Part shown: one piece after another, positions 33,741 to 44,576 of the stretch
Position numbering within the stretch: the stretch's first letter is position 1
Layout: every line of letters begins with the position of its first letter
Assembly: GCA_015178975.1 (NCBI GenBank)
Contig: WHVD01000016.1
Coordinates: 62,001-126,000, forward strand
Direction: 5' to 3'
From: Hysterangium stoloniferum
Taxonomy: Eukaryota; Basidiomycota; Agaricomycetes; Hysterangiales; Hysterangiaceae
DNA length: 64,000 nucleotides
Program-made: the position numbers and the translations under genes
Notes under the pieces: model-generated
Database searches by the model: none
Seen by the model: the letters and a program-made list of their open reading frames with translations, nothing else
What the model was told of the DNA's origin: nothing

Positions 33741-33884
33741 CCTTATACAAGCTTAGGAACCCTTGCTATGCTGCAGGGCAGTCCACAACTTCACTGTGGG
33801 CTCTAGCTTGTTGGGGGGTGGAGCCCCTCCAAACCACCCTGCATTGACAACTTTTAAGTATTTCTGAGACTCACTGTTTGAAAA

Positions 33885-34200
33885 TAGAAAGTGTTCAGAG
33901 AATGGAAAGTCTTTGGAAATTGTGTTAGAATGGAAATTGTGCTAGAAAGGAAATTGTTTTAGAATGGAAACCATTTTAGAATGGAAATTGTTTTAGAATG
34001 GAAATTGTTTTAGACTGGAAATTGTTTTAGAATGGAAATTGTTTTAGAATGGAAATTGTTTTAGAATGGAAATTGTTTTAGAATGGAAATTGTTTTAGAA
34101 TGGAAATTGTTTTAGAATGGAAATTGTTTTAGAATGGAAATTGTTTTAGAATGGAAATTGTTTTAGAATGGAAATTGTTTTAGAATGGAAACCATTTCAC
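33885..34200 (+). repeat. 18-bp tandem array (GAATGGAAATTGTTTTAG)
   Basis: About 17 units, the central ten practically identical, indicating recent homogenisation or expansion. Confidence 0.92.
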
Positions 34201-34204
34201 AAAG

Positions 34205-34705
34205 GAAAGTGTTTAAAGAAGGGGATGAATATTTACAAAGTGTGAGGAGTATGCTTTTACCAGAGTTTCATTGTGGTAAAACACTCCTTTTATTTCATTT
34301 ATATTTTACATATTCTATTCATATTTTTCTATCTTTCATATTCTTCGAATATTGCATATTTCATTAGTTCGAAGCATTGTGTATACTTGTGGGTGCACTC
34401 AGCACCAATTAGAACTCAGACACACTTTAACCCAAGAACCACCACTCGTAAGACACAAACTAGGTCTACTACGAGTGGTGATCAGGGTAACGTGTCAGCT
34501 ACTACATAAGTAGCAATATCTGAACTGCTAAACACTTCTGGCCTCGAACTGTAATAGTCGAGGCCTCCACTCGAACCATCGCACTCATTGACTCCTTCGT
34601 CATCTCGTGCTCTTTCTCTCACTTTCTCTTATATTGCACCGAATAGGTCAATATCCTTCCTTTCTACTCATTTCTTCGTATATAGAACGGTCAGAACTTC
34701 CACCA
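34205..34705. other. Insert of unknown origin in composite repeat C2
   Basis: It has higher CpG than its surroundings and lies between two array modules. A frame at 34273-34509 ends TTTRKTQTRSTTSGDQGNVSATT and could be the start of a copia-like polyprotein, but this is weak. No LTR boundaries were confirmed. Confidence 0.3.
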
Positions 34706-34714
34706 CTCTTCACA

Positions 34715-35030
34715 CAAAGGGAAACAACATTCACAAAGGGAAACAACATTCACAAAGGGAAACAACATTCACAAAGGGAAACAACATTCACAAAGGGAAC
34801 AACGGTTACAAAGGAAACAACAGTTATTCACAAAGGGAACAACGGTTACAAAGGGAACAACGGTTACAAAAGGGAACAACGGTTACAAAAGGGAACAACG
34901 GTTACAAAAGGGAACAACAGTTACAAAGGAGCAAAGGTTGCAAAAGGAGCAAAGGTTGCAAAAGGAGCAAAGGTTGCAAAAGGAGCACTAGTTGCAAAGA
35001 TGCAACAGTTTCAAAATGAGCAATGGTTGC
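34715..35030 (+). repeat. 18/19-bp tandem array (ACAAAGGGAAACAACATTC to GCAAAAGGAGCAAAGGTT)
   Basis: The unit drifts along the array through three successive consensus forms, each homogenised locally. The frames across it are repeat artefacts. Confidence 0.9.
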
Positions 35031-35059
35031 AACCAAACATTCAGTTGATCTTACTGGAA

Positions 35060-35540
35060 TTGATATATTGTATTTTAATCTAATTTATCATAATTTGTTT
35101 TAATTTATTTTGATTTATTGTATTTTATTTTGATTTATTATATTTCACTTCAGTTTATTTTATTTTCATTTACTGTGTTTTATTTCTATTTATCTTATTT
35201 TATTTTATTTTCTGATCAGAAATTGAGTTAATTCTACTGCAATTGATTTAAAATTGATACAGCATTGGTAGAGCATTGATTGAGAAGAGCAGAACATTGA
35301 TTAAGCATTCAAGGAGCATTGATTGAGAATTGATGAGCATTGAAGAAATATTAATAAGCATGCATGGATTGAGTATTGATATATTGTATGTTATTTTGAT
35401 TCATTGTATTGTATTCTGATATATTGTATTTTATTTTCATTTATTGTATTTTATTTTCATTTATCTGATTTTATTTTATTTTTGAACATTTTATTTTGAT
35501 TTATTGGATTTTATTTAAATTGTTCCCTGATTTTAGTGAG
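35060..35540 (+). repeat. AT-rich module (TTTTATTTTGATTTATTG)
   Basis: Irregular tandem of ATTTTATTTTGATTTATTGT with an embedded run of GCATTGATTGAGAATTGA words. No gene. Confidence 0.75.
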
Positions 35541-36154
35541 ATTTTCCTGGAAATCATTGTAGACCAACAGGGATTTGCAATCTTTCTCCAAGGAAATGGT
35601 GCCAAAAATTCCTCTGTAAATGCCATGTGAAGTGCTTTGTGAGGTGATGGGAAATCCTCCTCCAAAGGCTGTGGGAAATTCTCGAAAGGTCCTGTGAAAT
35701 GTGTTGGTGAGGGGTGTGGAAAATGCTTACATGTGAAGGGTGTGGGAAATGGTTACATGAAGGGCTCAGGAAATTCTACTGGGCAGGTCATGGGAAATGT
35801 CTCCATTAGGGCATGTGAAATGGTTCCACACATGTGAGAAATACTCCCATGCATGTAAAAATACTCCTGCACATGTAAAAATACCTCCACACACATGATG
35901 AAATACTCCCACATGTAAAGAAATACTTCCATACATCACAAAATACTCCCATAGCACCAGAAATACTCCCCTGAATGCAGAAATGCCCCCACAAATGTTA
36001 AAAAGAGATTGGTTCCCACATTGACTAATAAGGACCTTTGGGTGCTAATGTGCCCTCAGCTTAGTCACACTCTCCCAGATGGAAGGATATGGGCACTCTG
36101 TGCCCTCACACAGTGTCTAAAAACACCCACCACCCACCATGCTCCTTTCACTTA

Positions 36155-36332
36155 TTTGATGACAAGCTTAGGAACCCTTGCTACACTGTGGGATGGTTGC
36201 TTCATGACTGGCCCTACAACTTTGCTGTGGGCTCCAGCTTGTTGGGGGATTAAGTCCCCCAAACCCCCCTGCATCAACAAAATTTAAGTATTTCTGAGAC
36301 TCATTGGTTGAGAAAGGAAGTCAGAAAATACT
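36155..36332 (+). repeat. Start modules of another composite repeat copy, plus 5' leader of a family A element
   Basis: AAGCTTAGGAACCCTTGC...GGGGGATTAAGTCCCCC...TTTAAGTATTTCTGAGACTCATTG runs to about 36305. The last bases, GTCAGAAAATACTG on plus, are the reverse complement of the post-LTR sequence of family A elements. Confidence 0.65.
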
Positions 36333-37149
36333 GTTCAGGCATGTGTGGAGCTTATCAGAGGGTTTCTGGAGAAACCTGTGGGAAAGCCAGTAGGACTTGG
36401 CTTCAGCTTATAGGCTGCACCCTTGTGAGATCATGCCATCCAATTTCAGACGGGCAGACAGGAATCCTGAGGAGTCTGGGAGTAGTTGGTGGGTTGAGAG
36501 GTCAGAGGGTTGACTGTGGGAATCCCACGGAGGTCAAGGGGTCAGGTGGTGATGAGTCAGAGGTCATGTGGATGGGTCAGAGCCGCCTGTGGGCTCTGAT
36601 GAGGTAAAAAGCGGTGTGTTTCAAAGAGGAGATTAGAGTGGAAAAGGTACTGAGATTACTGGGGGGAATCTAAGTTTATTTTCTGACTGGATTGTATGTA
36701 CAACATCTGCCAGACTATATAGACTGTGAAATGTATAACATACTAAATCCAGTAATAATGAAATCCAAACTAGTAATCATAAAATGAGATAAGTAAACAC
36801 CAAATTTGGTGTTAGGAACAGAATGGAGCAGAGCGGATTCCAAAATGTGACAGGTCATTAGACCATTACAAGAATGGGGTGGGAGCAGAGTCCAAAACAT
36901 GACAGGTCATTTGACCATAATGGGAACTGGGCTCAGTTAGAGAGCTGTTGGGTTTTCCAAGAGGAGTCCGGTGACTGGTATGTGGGACAGGGTCAGAGAT
37001 AGACAGGTGTGGGTCCCAGTGGGTATTCCAGTGACTGATACATGAAGTAACAAAGGTCAAGCATGGACAGGTCTGAGGTCTGGAGTCCAGCAGGTATTCC
37101 AGTAAACTGATGACTGGTGCGTGTAGGGTGTGGGTGCATATAGAGTAGT
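36333..37149 (-). repeat. LTR family A, probable 5' LTR remnant
   Basis: Minus strand ends ...GCTCCACACATGCCTGAACA and is followed by GTATTTTCTGAC, the same post-LTR sequence as at 56878. Hence it looks like a 5' LTR with a few bases of leader. About 36 bp are missing at the other end, where it joins the antisense gene of a different element. Confidence 0.75.
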
Positions 37150-37159
37150 GCCCGCCGAT

Positions 37160-37689
37160 GGCAGTCGGTGTTCCAGTCATTGCAACCGGAACACTGCAGG
37201 TCATTCTTCACCTGGGACCATTTTTCTTGCCTTCTGTTGATGGGTTAGTCCCCAGAATACCCCATGGACCTGAGACCTACCTTTTGGGGGCCCTCTGGCT
37301 CCCCCTCAGATTCCGACTTGACCTCTACCACTTTGTGCTAAAAAGACAGAGTCAGTAGGTTTGACTGTGTGGATCACCAAGACTTACCTTTCCCACAGCC
37401 TTCTCCACAGCTGCCTTGGCATGCTCTGCGGCAACCCACACTGCCTCCTCCTCATCTCTTTTTCTTTCCTCCTCAGCCTCTTTCTCCACAACCAGTGCTG
37501 CGTGGTACTCCCTGTCCAAGTTCTCCTCAGCATCCTTGGCCTGCTTTCCACTTCCTCCCTTTATTGATGCTGCTCATTCCACTGTACCAAGATCTGGGCA
37601 GCAGTGAGTGGAGCCCGATATGGGGAGCCCATGGAGGGCCTGGCAGTGGGCATCAGTCTACAAGGTGTTGGCTTTGGACCCATTGATGA
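37160..37689 (-). pseudogene. Antisense gene remnant of a third gypsy element (Zn2Cys6-like)
   Basis: Minus strand ATG at 37687 gives MGPKPTPCRL and ...GSPYRAPLTAAQILVQWNEQ, parallel to the gene at 26473. A charged helical segment, partly frameshifted, follows. A GTAAG donor and later exons end in VKNDLQCSGCNDWNTDCHR, the first half of a C-x2-C-x6-C cluster with intact cysteines, before being cut by the LTR at 37149. It lies opposite to, and upstream of, the plus-strand 3' LTR at 37888. No pol remains for this element. Confidence 0.6.
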
Positions 37690-37870
37690 TGGGGGTAATA
37701 AAGAAGAAGAAATTTTTATTTTTTCAATTTTTTATATAGGCTCGTTGCATCTGAACCTTACCTTCCAGATCACATGACTCTTTGACACATACATGTAACT
37801 GACATGACTTTCTGACACATGCACATAACTGACAAACCTTATCAAGTTCTAGAGCATCTTTGGGACTTTG

Positions 37871-37887
37871 GCATAAAGAGAGGGTAC
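37871..37887 (+). other. Polypurine tract before 3' LTR
   Basis: CATAAAGAGAGGGTAC directly precedes the TGTTACAACC start of the family A LTR. It matches the corresponding tract upstream of 39501 and, inverted, downstream of 26317. Confidence 0.7.
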
Positions 37888-39130
37888 TGTTACAACCAGA
37901 AAACCTGCCAGACTCCAGGCACTACTCTATATGCACCCACACCCTACACACACCAGTCATCAGTTTACCAGAATACCTGCTGGACTCCAGACATCAGACC
38001 TGTCCATGCTTGACCTTTGTTACTTCATGTATCAGTCACTGGAATACCTGCTGGGACCTGCACCTGTCTATCTCCGACCCTGTCCCACATACCAGTCACC
38101 AGACTCCTCTTGGAAAACCCAACAGCTCTCTAACTGTGCCCCATTCCTGTTATGGTCAAATGACCTGTCATGTTTCAGACTCTGCTCCCACCCCATTCCT
38201 GTTGTGGTCTAATGACCTGTCACATTTTGGACTCCGCTCCACTCCATTCTGTTCCTAGCACCAAATTTGGTGTTTACTTATCTCATTTTATGAGTACTAG
38301 TTTGGATTTCATTATTACTGGATTTAGTATGTTATACATTCCACAGTCTATATAGTCTGGCAGATGTTGTACATACAATCCAGTCAGAAAATAAGCTTAG
38401 ATTCCCCCCAGTAATCTCAGTACCTTTTCCACTCTAATCTCCTCTTTGAAACATGCCGCTATTTACCTTGTCAGTGCCCATGGGCTCCAACCCATCTATC
38501 ACACAACCTCTGACCCATCTATCACACAACCTCTGACCCATCTATCACACAACCTCTGACCCATCTATCACTTGACCTCCAACTCATCACCACCTGACCC
38601 CTCACCCTCTGCAGGATTCCCACAGTCAACCCTCCAACCTCTCAACCCACCAACTACTCCCAGACTCCCTGGGATTCCCATCTGCCCATCTGAAATTGGA
38701 TAACACGATCTCATGAGGGCACAGCTTATAAGCTGAAGCCAAGTCCTACTGGCTTTTGTTGGATAACACCGTGAAACTTTACAGCTATATTTGGACGGAC
38801 AAAACACATACAGGGTTGAAATAACAAAGGAACCACTTGGCAACAAAAGAACTGAGATACAACCTTTTGTTCCCTATGTCTCAGACTTCCTTTTGTTCCA
38901 TATTTCCTTTGTTCGAATTTCCCCATTGTTATCTTTGGTATATATAATGTAGCTCTAACAACCTTACACCTCAGTCTGTTATACACATATATGAGACTGA
39001 GGTGAGTCGTTCTTCTCCTACATTTTTATTAATATTCACATGTTGTAGTTTATTATTAGGTTACTTTTCTAACAGCTTTCCCACAGGTTTCTCTGGAAAC
39101 CCTCTGATAAGCTCCACGCACGCCTTAACA
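37888..39130 (+). repeat. 3' LTR family A with nested copia-type LTR
   Basis: It starts TGTTACAACCAG after a polypurine tract and ends CACGCCTTAACA. It contains the AACACCAAATTTGGTGTT dyad (38270), a TATATAG box and CCAGTCAGAAAAT. It is interrupted at 38757-39074. Without that insertion it is about 920 bp. Four ACAACCTCTGACCCATCTATC repeats lie near 38480-38560. Confidence 0.88.
38757..39074 (+). repeat. Small solo LTR family E (copia-like)
   Basis: TGTTGGATAACACC...CTTTTCTAACA, 318 bp, flanked by the perfect 5-bp duplication GCTTT (38752-38756 and 39075-39079). It has a TATATATAATG box near 38940. The TGTTGG start and short size are typical of Ty1/copia LTRs. No internal region remains. Confidence 0.88.
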
Positions 39131-39180
39131 AAAGACTCCTTTTAAAAAGGAGAAAGTGTTCACATAGAGAAAGGAAAGTC

Positions 39181-39440
39181 TTCAAAGGAAACAATGGCTA
39201 CCCAAGGAAATAACATTTACCAAAGGAAATAATGGTTACAAAAGGAAACAATGGCTGCAAAAGGAAACAAAGGCTACAAAAGGAAACAATGGTTACAAAA
39301 GAAATAATAGTTACAAAAGGAAACAACGGCTACAAAAGGAAACAAAGGTTACAAAAGGAAACAAGGGTTACAAAAGAAAACAACATTTACAAAAGGAAAC
39401 AAAGGTTACAAATGAAAACAACATTTACAAAAGGAAACAA
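39181..39440 (+). repeat. 18/19-bp tandem array (ACAAAAGGAAACAATGGTT)
   Basis: About 13 units following GGAGAAAGTGTTCACATAGAG, the same array type as in the composite repeats. Confidence 0.88.
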
Positions 39441-40698
39441 CTGACAAACCTTATCATGTTCTATGGCCTCTATGGGACTTTGGCCTTAAAGGGAGGGGAC
39501 TGTCAAGACCCATTCCTGGGAACTCCATGGAGTGTTCCCCAGATATTGTATTAGGTTCTGAACTACCTTCTGGACCAGCATCAAGATCCAGAATCCACCA
39601 GAACCCGACCCTCATCCCTCAAGTACCTTTGACTCACATCCCATTCCCACACCTAGACACTTTCTGTTATGACCCAGAACCCATTGGACTCCACCTTTTC
39701 CACACCCGACTCTCTATATTGTACCCAAGGTACAGTTACGACTGGAAAACCTGCTGGGACCCAGACCCCACCCTATATGCACCAGTCATTGGACTCTGCC
39801 AGACCAGCACATGTCAACCTGTCTACAGTATATCCAACACTGTGTCTCATGTACCAGTCCTCAGACTCTGCTGGACCTGCACATCAACCTCTTCATACCC
39901 AACTCTCTGTGCCCATCACCAGACTCCGAGCGGACTCCCGGAACCTGCATGTTACCCTATATGCACCAGTCCTCAGACTCTGCCAGACCTGCACATCAAC
40001 CTGTCTATATCTGACAGTGTCTCACACACCAGTCCTCAGACTCCACTGGACCTGTACATCAACCTGCTTATACCAAACTCTCTGTGTCTCTGTTCCCCTC
40101 AACCAGACTCCCAGAATTCCTCTAACAGAGCATAGAACCCCATTCCCATTATGGTCAAATGACCTGTCAAGTTTCATTTCCTGCATCTGTTCTGTTCTGT
40201 CCCCAAGGCCTAGTTTGGTGTTTACTTGTCCTGATTCATGATTACTTGTTTAGGCTTTTATTAGTACCAGATTTGGTATTATTACATTCTACAGTCTATA
40301 TAAGTCTCCCATACTCATGTACTTACAATCCAGTTCAAATCTCCAACTAGTTACACCCTGAATACATCCTGATCCAGTCTCCACTCCTCTTATCTGTCTG
40401 TACATTTGATTTCCGGAATTCCCACAGGAACTCCAGAATCTACATCTTCATTGTAGGCATTCTGTCAGCTTGAAATATGGACACCCAAATGAGTGTATGA
40501 GGGTGCAGCACATAAGCTGAAGCCAAGTCCATCTCAGCAGTGTTCTCTGGTAATTATTCTGATACACTCCTTGTACTAATCCCCAGAAACTCCCCAGACT
40601 TATTACCCAGGAACTCCATGGGACATCTCCTGGAAGATGTTTGGAATAATTACTGGAAAATCTGCAGGACTTCCAGATCTTTGTTTCAGAACTTAACA
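39441..40698 (+). repeat. 3' LTR family C with short internal remnant
   Basis: Remnant of the 3' internal region (CTGACAAACCTTATC...GGCCTTAAAGGGAGGGGAC, the last part a polypurine tract), then the LTR from 39501 (TGTCAAGACCC) to 40698 (CTTAACA). Three ACCAGTCCTCAGACTC repeats and an AGTACCAGATTTGGTATT dyad lie inside. Related to 4166-5216, but nearly without CpG. Confidence 0.85.
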
Positions 40699-41076
40699 GA
40701 AGCAAAATATACTAAAATGGCCCAAAAAAGCATAGAAAAAGATATTAAATATTGGATAGCAATGTAAACAGATCACAAAGATACCTGAAGACAGTGTATA
40801 TACATGTACTTTAGAGAGTCTATTCCCAAATTTACAGCCAGAGAGAAGTGTAGAAAGAGGCCAATTCTGACTACATATATATTATTTAATTATTAAAAGG
40901 AGCAGAAATTAATCAAAAGCCAGGACTCACCTTGTACCTTAGGAAAACAGCCAACAGAAGAGGGAGAATACACCAATTGAGAAGTGAAAGGTAGGTAGAG
41001 AGGGATTGAAGCAAAATATAATAAAATGGCCCAAAAAAAGATAGAAAAAGATATTAAATATTGTATATCAGTGTAA

Positions 41077-42318
41077 TGTCACGAATCAACTATTCTTCAA
41101 TAAAGTTGAATAATATTCTACAAATTGAACTCGAAAGCCTCATTCGACGAAGTATATATTCACCCTGTTGATGAAGTAAGAGGCTATTACCAGTCGCGAG
41201 AACTCATGGAAGTATTTGTCGAAGGAGTTACGACAAATAGATTATTAGTATCACTAATATACAGATATTTTGTGTTACAACCGGACAATCCGGCTGGACT
41301 CCAGGCACTAACCTGTACGCCCCCACATGCTACAAGCACCAATTGTCTGTTTATAGGATTTCCCGGCCGGACTCCATATGTCAAGACTCATTACATTCGA
41401 CCACATATCAGCCACCAGACTTCCCCCGGACTCTGTCTCTGTCTATGTCCATCTTTGTCCCACGCATCAGTCACCGGACTCTGCTCAGAATCCCATCACT
41501 GCTCTAATTGAGCCCCATTCCCATTTTAGTCAAATGACCTGTCACGATTTGGACTCCACTCCCGCTCCATTTCCCATTATGGGATATGATTTGTCACGAT
41601 TCGGACTCCGTTCCATTCCATCCCGTTCCTAACACCAAACTTGGTGTTTACTATTCCCGTTTTATGTTTTGTTAGTTTCATTTTCATCATTACCAGATTT
41701 AGTATGACATTCACTCCATGGTCTATATAAACTGGCAGATGTTGTACATACAATCCAGTCAGAAAATTAGCTAGATTCCCCCCAGTAATCTAATCCATTT
41801 TTCACTCTAATTCCTTGCTTGATTCACATCGCTCACACTAGTCGGAGCCCACGGGCTCCAGCACATCTATCTCTCTCGACCATCACGACTCTCAACCCAT
41901 GACCTCCGACCTATGACCTATGACCCACGAACCCTGCCCGGACTCCCCAGGATCCCTGTCCGCCTGTCTGAAATTGGACAACACGATCTAGTGAGGGCGC
42001 AGCCTATAAGCTGAAGCCAAGTCCTACTGGATATTTCGCGGGTTTCTCTGGAGACCCACCCTGTGTGTGTATCCTAACATTTTGACTGACTGCCCTCGCT
42101 CCTTTCGTAGCCCTTTTATGCTTTTCTTCATATCACTATGACTATGTTATGAACTAATAATGAAATCATACATGATGTTGAAATGAGACATGTCGAAAGA
42201 GATTCGATGGTGTCAAATAATGTTCGGTTTTGTCGAGTTGAATTCGATAAGTCGAAGAGTTGTCGAAAGTTACCTTTGAAAGTGTGTGACAATATTATGA
42301 CATGTGATGGTTGTGACA
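41077..42318 (-). repeat. Solo LTR family B, interrupted by LTR A
   Basis: Reverse complement of the 430-bp LTR at 5307-5736. Plus-strand ends are TGTCACGAATC and GGTTGTGACA. The perfect 5-bp target-site duplication TGTAA lies at 41072-41076 and 42319-42323. The insertion at 41273-42079 splits it. Confidence 0.93.
41273..42079 (+). repeat. Solo LTR family A nested in LTR B
   Basis: TGTTACAACCGGACAATCC...GTGTATCCTAACA, 807 bp. The perfect 5-bp duplication TTTTG lies at 41268-41272 and 42080-42084. It contains AACACCAAACTTGGTGTT, TATATAAAC, CCAGTCAGAAAATTAG and GAGGGCGCAGCCTATAAGC. CpG is moderate, consistent with a fairly young insertion. Confidence 0.95.
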
Positions 42319-42500
42319 TGTAAACAGATCACAAAGACACCTGAAAACAGTGTATATCCTTCAAATGAGCCTATTTCCAAATTTAAAGTGAGAGAAAAGT
42401 GTGGAAAGAGACCAATTCCAGCTGCATACATATTATTTAATTATTAAACAGCAAAATTATAATAGAATAAATACAGGACTCAACTGCCTTTAATGACAAC

Positions 42501-42940
42501 CTAATGACAACCTAATACCTTACAGAATTAGTTCAAGAGGGGTCCTGAACAATACAGGTATCAGGGGGCTGGGTGGAGGGAGAGGGGATGGGAGATAGAA
42601 GTGGCAGCCTTGAAGCTTACAGCAGACTTCCATTGTTCCTTGGAGCATGGGAGCTTGGCATTTACTGGAATTGCTCCCACACTCACAGGCCCCCATGAAC
42701 CTCAAATGACTCCTGCACTTTCAGAAAAACTCCCCATGGCATCGAAAAAGCTCCCATGAGCACCTACTGTAATTTGCTCCCATGCTGGCACAGAAATACC
42801 TCCGTGCTGACAAATTACAGGTTTTGCCTCCATGCTTATGTATGTCATGGTGCCTAGTGGCACCAAGTTACTAAAAAGGCATGTGGACTCACCACCCACC
42901 ATACAACTTTACTTTCTTTGATATAGATGGTATAGACCTA
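42501..42940 (+). repeat. End modules of a composite repeat copy
   Basis: GGGAGCTTGGCATTTACTGG and CTCCCATG words (42650-42790), then CACCACCCACCATACAACTTTACTTTCTTTGATAT (42890-42922), equal to the 3' end of copy C3 at 52320-52370. Confidence 0.6.
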
Positions 42941-43011
42941 ACCACCCACCAAACTGTAGGTCTGTAGCTACAGTGGTTCTTGAGTTATTCAAGAATCTTT
43001 GCACAACTAAA

Positions 43012-43990
43012 AATCATTGGAAGGGTTTTGTCATTCATTGTATCTTTCCATGTCACTACATTGAGTCCTCTACAATCAATGCAAAGTCTAAGGGATCTAT
43101 CCTTCTTCTTGAAAAAAAGGATAGGTGCTCCAAAAGATGGCCAGATAAATCCTATGGACAGATTCCCATCCAGAAAATATTGGATTGCAAAGAACTCTGT
43201 GGTGGAGAGTGAGTATTACATAGTCCAAGGGGTGGCTTGGGCCTATCTTTGAGGTCAATTTTTAAGTTGTACAGTCTGTGGGGTGCAAGCTAGTCAACTT
43301 TTCACTTACTAAAAACATCCATGAAGTCATGATATTTCTCTGGAATACTGTCTAGGTCTGCAATAGGCTCAGATACTGGAGTCAAAAAATGTCCAGTTGC
43401 TTCATCAACTTTCAGGTTGATTGTGAACACATGGGATCTGTCCAATTTTGTAGCCCTAATGAAAGTTTAAAAGTTGATACATCAATAAGGGAAATAGGTG
43501 GGATTACCTTGGATTCCATGAAAGCCAAAAATCCCATGGAAGCCATGGGTGCTGAAAAGGTGGAGACAATACAGTTTTGTTGGGTACCACAGGTATCTGG
43601 AAACTGATACTGCCTGATACATACCCAGTCAATCAATGGATTGCAATGGGTGAGCCAGTTGTGTCCTAGGACAACTGAGTAGCTTGAGTCCAACTGTGTC
43701 ACATAAAAAGTGACTCAACTGGGATGTTCCACACAGGAACTGGATAGGTAGGTCACAAGGTTGGGTGATAACTGAATTGCTTGAGCCATCAAAGAGCCAG
43801 AGCAAAATTGGGTTTACCAGGTAAGTTATCAAAAGTTTTTTGAGTGAATTTGATATCTACAAAATAATGAGTTGAGCTAGAATTTACAAGCACACAAAAA
43901 AACAGAATCCTTACAGCTGTTCTGGGTATGTAGTGCAGAGTTCAAAAATCAATAAAGATTCTGCTTTGTTTCCAAAAATAAATTGCCTTG
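43012..43990 (-). pseudogene. Ty3/gypsy fragment: protease end and start of RT
   Basis: Minus-strand translation contains VIYFVDIKFTQK-like protease tail sequence, CGTSQLSHFLCDTVGL, VVLGHNWLTHCNPLIDWV, SISLIDVS, and [20 protein letters not shown] with GLN from the RT fingers. Frames are broken. It ends at 43012 against TTGGAAGGGTTTTG, the same word that borders the Tc1/composite junctions at 25117 and 22100. The rest of pol is absent. Confidence 0.75.
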
Positions 43991-44566
43991 TAACTCCACA
44001 ATGGGCAAAAAATAAGATAAGATAATTTGTATATACATATATATGGGACAATCTATTCCCCTATTCAGAACTTCTTATTTCCTACTATTTAAAATTTGGA
44101 CCTCCAAGAAAGAATCAGCTCCCCCACCACAGTCATGTGTGTTTTTGGTTTGAAACTTGGTTTGAATGATCTTATATATTATATATACATACATGTCTGA
44201 ACAAGATGCAGACTTATACCTCACAAATAGAATAGGAAGGCCTCACTTGTATGTATGAGTAGTATAGCAGGCTGTACTACAGTTATTGGTCTTGGTGTTA
44301 GGATAGTCACAATTCATTGAATATACAAAATTTTACGAAAAACTCCTCATATTTTTAAGTGAGACCACTTCCTCTGGCTATGACTACATGTTTTAGGGGT
44401 TTATATTTAATTACCTGAAATTTCATCTTTAAAATATGCATGTCCTTTTAAAATACACAAAAATGACATAGTTACACAAAATTATTTGGATTAACCTAGA
44501 TTATTTGGGTTATGATGTATTCTCTTGTATACAAGCAAACTTTCAAATATATTTCATATAATTTAA
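43991..44566. other. AT-rich DNA without recognisable genes
   Basis: Several TATATATACATA runs and no coding signature on either strand. Confidence 0.5.
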
Positions 44567-44576
44567 ATTTAGTTGG

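Larger units (their letters stand above)
33741..36150 (+). repeat. Modular composite repeat, copy C2
   Basis: Modules in order: AAGCTTAGGAACCCTTGC (33748); GTTGGGGGGTGGAGCCCCTCC; TTTTAAGTATTTCTGAGACTCA; 18-bp array (33885-34200); an unrelated 34205-34705 segment; ACAAAGGGAAACAAC array (34715-35030); AT-rich array (35060-35540); GAGATTTTCCTGGAAAT (35549); GTGGGAAAT/ACTCCCA block (35640-35995); CACCCACCACCCACCATG (36125). Immediately afterwards a new start motif (36166) begins, so two copies abut. Confidence 0.65.
40699..42500. repeat. Two tandem copies of a repeat unit, second one interrupted by LTRs
   Basis: GCAAAATATACTAAAATGGCCC...GATATTAAATATTG followed by ACAGATCACAAAGATACC...TTATTTAATTATTAA occurs at 40702-40900. 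It recurs at 41012-41076 continuing at 42319-42450, with the LTR nest between. The unit class is unknown. Confidence 0.75.

Noticed and set aside
33885..34200. CRISPR array suspected from regular repeats
   Set aside because: The 18-bp units are contiguous, without unique spacers, and the sequence is eukaryotic.
34588..35083. 140-160-codon frames reading KGNNGYKG-type repeats
   Set aside because: Same cause: translation of the 18/19-bp array.
39501..40698. Frames of up to 202 codons inside the LTR
   Set aside because: They lie entirely within a family C LTR and are not shared with the copy at 4166-5216.
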